NCBI RefSeq assembly: GCF_014851395.1
Contig: NW_024040040.1
Coordinates: 21,929,000-21,992,999 of the forward strand
Source: Micropterus salmoides
Lineage: Eukaryota > Chordata > Actinopteri > Centrarchiformes > Centrarchidae
Direction of reading: 5' to 3'
DNA length: 64,000 nt
Shown: one piece after another, positions 58,335 through 64,000 of the stretch
Layout: every line of letters starts with the position of its first letter
How positions within the stretch are numbered: position 1 is the stretch's first letter
Made by a program: the position numbers and the translations under genes
Notes under the pieces: generated by a model
What the model saw: only the letters and a program-made list of their open reading frames with translations
What the model was told of the DNA's origin: nothing
Databases searched by the model: none

Positions 58335-58613
58335 GATATCTCATCAAGCTGGAGCCCAGGTGACCCAATAGCATCCTAAACTCCTCTCCTGTTCTGGAAG
58401 GGGGAGTCATACAGCAACTGCAAATGCAGGCTCTCGGAATGGGGAGCTCTGAGAAAGCTGCTTTATTCGGTTGGGGTTCCTTTGCTCAACTCACAGCCTG
58501 AGGAGGAACAGGAAGCATCTTGGTGGAGGGGAGGGGTGGGGGGTGGGGTGCCAAAGACCCAAGGGTGGATCATAACCATAACCAGCCAGGCTCAGGCTCA
58601 GCACAGAAGGAGC
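58335..58613 (+). other. nlgn4: 5' leader part of the neuroligin exon
   Basis: The exon start is placed after the acceptor CTCTGC...TTGTTGCTCTTTCAG ending at 58334, with a strong pyrimidine tract. The leader to the start codon is 279 bases and contains an upstream ORF at 58424-58501. The frame of the main ORF is open upstream to at least 58482 but has no ATG there. Confidence 0.55.
58424..58501 (+). CDS. Upstream ORF in the neuroligin leader (25 codons)
   Basis: ATG at 58424, second in-frame ATG at 58439, stop TGA at 58499-58501, 112 bases before the main start and in a different frame. It could reduce initiation at the main ATG. Whether it is translated cannot be told from sequence. Confidence 0.4.
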   Translation: MQALGMGSSEKAALFGWGSFAQLTA

Positions 58614-59064
58614 ATGTCAGTGCTCGGAGGCCCTTCCTGGATTTGTCACTCCACGGCCAAGACCAACCTTTTGCTGTGGATGGGGCTGGCGTCCATCTAT
58701 GTGGCCGCCATTCAGGCCCAGCAGCATCCTGTGGTCACAACCAATTATGGAAAATTGCGGGGAATGAAGGTTACCTTACCCAATGAGATCCTGGGACCAG
58801 TGGAGCAGTATTTGGGGATACCGTATGCGCTGGCCCCGACTGGGGAACGAAGGTTCCAGCCACCAGAGCCACCCATGTCCTGGCCGAGCATCAGGAATGC
58901 TACTCAGTTTGCTCCGGTTTGTCCTCAGTTCTTAGAGGACCGCTTTTTGCTCAATGATATGCTCCCTGTGTGGTTCACCGCCAACTTGGATACAGTGGTA
59001 ACCTATGTGCAGGAGCAGAGCGAGGACTGCCTTTATCTGAACATCTACGTCCCCACAGAAGACG
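58614..59064 (+). CDS. nlgn4: Neuroligin (NLGN4-like), first coding exon
   Basis: Post-synaptic adhesion protein of the inactive cholinesterase-like family, binding presynaptic neurexins. The exon codes 150 residues plus one base. Start ATG 58614 has A at -3. Signal peptide hydrophobic core about residues 19-33 (LLLWMGLASIYVAAI), likely cleavage near IQA/QQ. The mature part starts with PVVTTNYGKLRG; ILGPVEQYLGIPYALAPTGE and FQPPEPP are family hallmarks. Asn95 sequon NAT; Cys103 and Cys139 are 36 apart as in the first disulfide of neuroligins. LLNDMLPVWFTANLDTVVTY favours NLGN4 over NLGN1-3. The exon ends YVPTEDG at the donor GTAGGT (59065), the known site before the alternatively spliced insert A. 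The catalytic-domain rest lies beyond the window. Confidence 0.85.
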
Positions 59065-61479
59065 GTAGGTCAACTGACTGTGTCTCTTTCTGTCTTCTAC
59101 CTCTTCCTGTATGTCTTTGTTGTTCCCTATTGTATTTCACACTTGTTAAATGTGAAGACTACAAGTAATTTGATGCTTATTAGATTGGGTATATCCACAA
59201 ATGAAGTTTAATATTAACTGAAATGATGAGGGCCTTTCATTTAGCATTTTCTCCCCTTTTTTCAGTTGGTTACTTTCTAAATCTAGCTCTAGATCTAGGT
59301 CTCTTGCTGGTTTCTCAACTGTTACCTACCCAGCTTTAAGGCCTTGTAAAAGGGACCAGTGTCCAAATCTAGTTTTATAGCTTTATCATTTCAGTTAATA
59401 TTGTGTTTAGATCACAGTTATGTGGTAACTCAAGCACTGATGGAAAAATGAACCAGGCAACACAACTACACTTGGAGAATTTGTAATTACTTTTTACTTT
59501 TTAATATGAGCATACATGTAAATCAAAATGCCAAAACTGTCAGCAATCATCCAAGAACTCAATTCACAATTTAATAATATATTATTCTTGGCAATATCAT
59601 TGCTACAGGTTTTCCATCAAACTTTCATACTTTTGATGATATGATCATGACAAGACAAAAGTTAGCACTAACAGCAAATTTAAGGAGGAGCAGACCAGAA
59701 TGCAAGGAGGCTTCTTGCTAAAATATCATATACTTACAAAGCAAAGGCCCTAGTATAGGCCTGTTTTAAATAAAGGCCTGTTACTCTTTGTAGTTAAGGT
59801 CAATAAAGACCCTGGTCACTTTGTGGCCTGTATGTATTTTAATTATTTTCAGAATAGGAGTACTGTTTATTTTCAGGGGATTTGGTAAAGTATAATAAAG
59901 CTTCCAAAGCTTGGTACTCTGTAGCATATGGGCACTTAAAGGCAACATGATAAACAAAATGCAAAAAGAGTGACAGGAACCAAGGGTGTCAACAGCCCAT
60001 CAACAGTCAGTTTTGGCCCACGGCTGTTTGTCTCTGCTGCTACATCCTCAAAGCTGTGATTGTATTCTTATGCCTTTGGTTAGCTAATTATTTGAAAGTA
60101 TTGAAATCTTGCATTGTGCTGAAAATACTTGATCTTTGGATGCTTCAGAGTAATTTGATTAAACAATGCATAATTTTTGATTGGCAATATTTAAGTTAAA
60201 TTCTTTAATGAAGTTATTCTGTTGAGGTCCAGTTGAAATGAAATGTCCCATTTCTTCTGTTGCTACACCATATATACCTGCTCTGTAAGTCACGTGGAAA
60301 TCCTGTGTTCTCCTTAAAAGAAACAGTATTTAATGGTTGTGTCCCCTGTTTGTGCATTCACTAGTCAGAATGCTGTTAATTTTCAATCCACATTTATGGA
60401 AAACTTGTTTTCCAGGGCTCAGCCTACCAGCTCAGCTGTCAATCAAACACACTCCTTGAGAGGCTAAGAGAAAAGGGACCATTTCTGACATTTCCCCACA
60501 GAGCTTTTGTTCTTCGATTTAAAAATCCATTTGACATGATTGGGCTTATTTCATTTCTGATTTTCGTTGGACCAGTTGGATAAAGTGGCTTTATTCTCAA
60601 ATGCAAAAGCTTATAAAATGTTAAATGCTAAAAAAGTGAAAGTAAAAATGTACAATGTATTTGTATTTTCTTTTAGGGTGAGAAATGTGTCATAACATCT
60701 TTTGATTAACATAATGGTGACATAAAACTTGTTTCCTTGTGCACTAATAACCAGGGAGCACTGCAAGCAGTCCAATCAGTGAACCATGGTTTATCCAAAA
60801 GACAGGAAATGCAGAGCCTATTGTCCAAGTTGCTCTTCTAGTCCATGCAGCTTTGTACCACGACTGATAAAAGTGTAATGGAAGACTAAAATGAAAGGAA
60901 GCACAGATGTAAGCTCCTGTTTGCTCTCAGGCTGAAGTCTTTCCATAATGGTTTCCTGCACTCCCCTATTTTAGTGAGCACTTGTGACACTCTTACCGTC
61001 CCAGCACTTTATCCACCTAGGTCCTGCAGCAACCATCATGCACAAGACCCAATGTGTGTTTTGTAAAAAGTATGGTGACCATAACCATAAGTAGTTGGAG
61101 GTCAGGGTAGCAGACTGTCCAAACAGTTTTGGCAAGCAGCACAAAGTGTGGCCACCCTGTGGAAGGACAGTGGAGCACATTAATGCGTGTGTCTGCTAAG
61201 ACCTTTGACAGCTTCTTACTAAATTTAGAGTGAGCTCTTAGTAGTTTTAAAAGTGCAGGAGAGAGAGCTTACAATCCTGCAACGGTGCACAGACAGGGGG
61301 CTTTTCTCAAATCATTCAGTCCAAGAATACAAAGAAATAAAGTTACTCTAGAATGGACTGAGCACTGTGTACACCCGTCGTGCGTCGAACATACAATTTG
61401 CTTTTGTGAATGTTTTATGTGCAGTTTTCTTTTACAATGGCCAATTTAGCAGTAGCCAGTAATACAGTATATCAAAGAT

Positions 61480-61600
61480 TACATTCAAGGTGCAAGGTAA
61501 CTTTATTATCCCCGAGGGGCAATATGACTCACAGCCAGCAGTAATAAACGGATATCAAACAACAACAAACTAGACAGTGCAATTTCTGGAGAAATTGCGG
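61480..61600. repeat. Short LINE 3' tail fragment
   Basis: AGGTAACTTTATTATCCCCG and GAGGGGCAATATG resemble the tail of fish Rex1-type LINEs. No coding part. Confidence 0.45.
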
Positions 61601-62289
61601 TGTGAATACTGGCTGTTGAAGGCTGATGCTAAACTGGATTGCTAAACTTCATGCAAGCTCTCATTTCAGCCTCTTAAACAAGCAGTAGATGCTCCTGTCA
61701 CTTTAAGCTCCCCCCCTTCCCCTCCAAAAGCCCACTGTGTTCTGATTGGCCAAGATCCTGAAGCAGGATGATTATGCCGCCCTGCGGTCGAGACAAACTA
61801 AGCATAGGAGTTGCCAGTTATTATTGAGGCTGCAGGCAAATTACCGTATATGGAAAGCTCTGTATGACATCATTAAGAGCCAAGAGTAGAGCTTTGGCCA
61901 GTATTAATTTCAGTCCACCAATCAGAACAGAGGACCCAGTCCTTCAGCTAACTTACGTCCCCAAGGTAACCAGCTCTACAATAGAAACAGATAGGAAAAT
62001 CCTTCTGAGACTTTCTGTCAAACAAACCTCCATTGAAACAAAATTATAGGTTGTATCGGCAAAATGACCTGACCAGCAGCAACAGAAGGCATTTGTGGAG
62101 AATTTATAATGGCGGCCTATGGAGGAGTTGGCTGGCACTCTAGTCCTTTGGAAGCACACAGAGACAAATCTGTAAGTCTGAGGGATTTATTAAACACATG
62201 TGAGGAACCACAACAAAAATACCTACATTTCTAGTATAAAATAATGCCTGAAGACTTAAAATTGTGGTCAGGGCTGCGAGTTAAAAATA

Positions 62290-63050
62290 CATTTTTAAGA
62301 TAAGATTTTAAGCTTCCTGCCGTCTAGCGATGATGTCACGCACTCTAACTCCCAACATTCCGTCCCATAGACACTCATTATAAACTCAAAAAAGAGTCTG
62401 AAACGACATGAAACTTGAATTGAGATTGTGTAAAAAGTATAAAAGATGTGGAAATGTTGAATTAACTGGAAATAGTCCAAAGGTTTGTGAACGTTTTAAA
62501 GGTGGAATGGCGTATCTATGTGAATGTATGAATTAGTGGGAAGAGGTTGAAGATCAGTGAGTTTGAACGATTTTCTCATTGACTTTCATTATAACAAAGT
62601 TTCAAGGAAACTTGAATAGATTGAAGAGTTTGAATAGGATTTGAAAGTTGAATAATGCGAAAAAACAAGGAAAGATGTGGAAACTTTTCCATTTGGAATG
62701 GAGTTTCTAGCTGAAAGTATGAATGAGTAGTTAACAGTTGAAAAACCTTGAAAAAGTGTGAAAATGGGGAAATTTTGAACATTCCGTCCATTCACTTGAA
62801 TGGGGAAAAATGCCTGGAAAACCTTGAATATCTTGAAAAGTATGAAGGTTATCAAAATTCTGAGCGCTTGATTCCTAATTGAGATGAATATTTTAAGCTT
62901 TGAATGATGTTTCTACGTTAAAACCTGTGGAACTAGTTAGGTTGCAAAAAACAGGCGGAATAATAATAATAATAAAAATAAAGAATTCCGAAACCGATAG
63001 AAGAACATATGTTGTGAATGCTTTACAGCATAAAGGTTAGCAATAACACA
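62290..63050. repeat. AT-rich interspersed repeat with (AAT)n end
   Basis: Recurring GTGGAAA, TTGAAAAG, TTCATTATAAC and GAATGGAGTTTCTA-type wording through the segment, an (AAT)n run at about 62959-62980, then GAACATATGTTGTGAATGC followed by the palindrome ATGCTTTACAGCAT. I recognise this as a dispersed fish repeat but cannot name it. Frames here are compositional. Confidence 0.45.
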
Positions 63051-64000
63051 AAATTAACTCAAGGTGCACTTTCATCTGATATCCTTAAGAAACTAAGTAT
63101 TTCAGTCATCCCTTTATATTGGTAGGCTTTAAATTTGATTTAATTTAGCAGGAAATGTTGAGTTTCATTGACACTAGCATAAAGAGCAACTAAATAATAA
63201 AGAAATACATCTACATACACCACAGTAACATCAGGAGTTGTTTTTGTAATGGAGTTTTATGTCCACCTTGAAAAAGACTTAATTGGATGGTCAAACGCTA
63301 GCTTACACTGTGTTCAAAAGTATAAATTTAGTTTAAAGAATTCCATCTTTATGTTGCTCTTTAACATCTTTTGAGAAAAATTGCAAAGTGGAAAAACTAG
63401 AATGAATTGAAGAATGAAAAGAGTTTTGTGTTAAAAGGAGAACGTGTTGTAATTAGAGTTGTACGACATGACTTGTACAGATGGAATTAGTGCTGTGGAA
63501 ATGTACAGTAGGGTGATGTTAGTGAGTAATTCCACCCCACTCAGTGTTTCCCCCCTGCCTTTACAAGACGCTAGCCTTTATTGTTTATTCTGGCTCTAAG
63601 AGACCCAGGCATTAATTGAACACCAGCTGGGTTTGTTGCTGGGGTTTCTCAGAGTGGCTTGCTGCTTGTTTCATTGAATGGGTCTAATTGCTGGTGTGAT
63701 GTGGTGAAGACTGTAAACTCTTACACTGTACTAATGGCATTATGTATGCTTCATGGATGGCAGTACTTCAGGTGTTGGCACAGATCTTCAGTTTTATGTA
63801 TACAGTATCACAGCTATATCTCCACAATATTTTCTATCCACAACAGGTCCTTTCTTTAAGATCGCTGTGATTGCTAAGCTGTTGGTTCCTTCACCAACAT
63901 GCTGTACAACATTTTGTTTTTAAGGATCGTTCGTTTCTTCAAACCATCTATGTTTGATACCACAACATTAGCATATGGTGCATTTAGCTACACACCTAAC

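Larger units (their letters stand above)
59065..64000 (+). other. Neuroligin intron (continues past the window)
   Basis: Begins with donor GTAGGT at 59065. No later neuroligin exon is recognisable before the window ends. It holds a LINE tail near 61480-61600, an AT-rich repeat at 62290-63050, and a possible conserved stretch near 60360-60540 with CAGCTGTCAATCA (TALE/bHLH-type sites). Confidence 0.75.

Noticed and set aside
58482..58613. Upstream extension of the neuroligin frame
   Set aside because: The frame is open but begins with TTG, not ATG, and the added residues do not look like a signal peptide. The ATG at 58614 is followed by a good one.

Overview
The window looks like a repeat-rich stretch of a ray-finned (teleost) fish nuclear genome. 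The evidence is an exon of a neuroligin gene with a vertebrate-type splice donor, several fish-type transposon families (Tc1, DIRS, Rex1/CR1-like, L1/Tx1-like and L2-like LINEs, tRNA-derived SINEs, a Polinton/Maverick remnant), long dinucleotide repeats, and TGA stops that fit CpG decay. No intact bacterial or viral gene organisation is present.

Only one host gene is secure: the first coding exon of a neuroligin, closest to NLGN4, at 58335-59064 on the + strand (start codon 58614, splice donor at 59065). What follows to the window end is its intron. A leader-like segment at 15780-15925 that ends in a strong splice donor could be an upstream non-coding exon of the same gene. If so, the transposon cluster between 20 kb and 54 kb lies in its first intron; this is inference.

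Layout: 1-1273, reverse copy of a composite repeat element; 1.3-9.7 kb, mixed SINE, LINE and LTR-like repeats; 9.77-12.2 kb, composite copy A; 12.2-13.6 kb, LINE remnant; 13.6-20.6 kb, mostly unique sequence; 20.6-30.0 kb, a decayed Rex1-like LINE split by composite copy B and by an inverted-repeat element that carries a decayed DIRS retrotransposon; 30.0-34.9 kb, LTR-like repeats and a second Rex1-like LINE split by a small inverted-repeat element; 34.9-40.4 kb, two Tc1 families and Tx1/L1-like LINE fragments; 41-45.8 kb, decayed Polinton-like genes; 45.9-53.1 kb, composite copies C and D with a seven-copy 3'-end array; 53.1-54.8 kb, inverted and direct repeats and an L2-like LINE; 54.8-64 kb, mostly unique sequence around the neuroligin exon.

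The most striking structure is the composite element. It has a fixed 5' leader, an optional inner insert, a variable number of tandem units of about 468 bp, and one to seven copies of a short 3' end with a small palindrome. Each standard unit carries the 16-mer CCAGCAGGTGGCGCTA, which matches the core CTCF consensus, so the five copies place 14 identical candidate CTCF sites in this window (two on the - strand at the left, twelve on the + strand). ETS-like, YY1-like and CRE-like motifs repeat with them. This is read from sequence; binding has not been shown.
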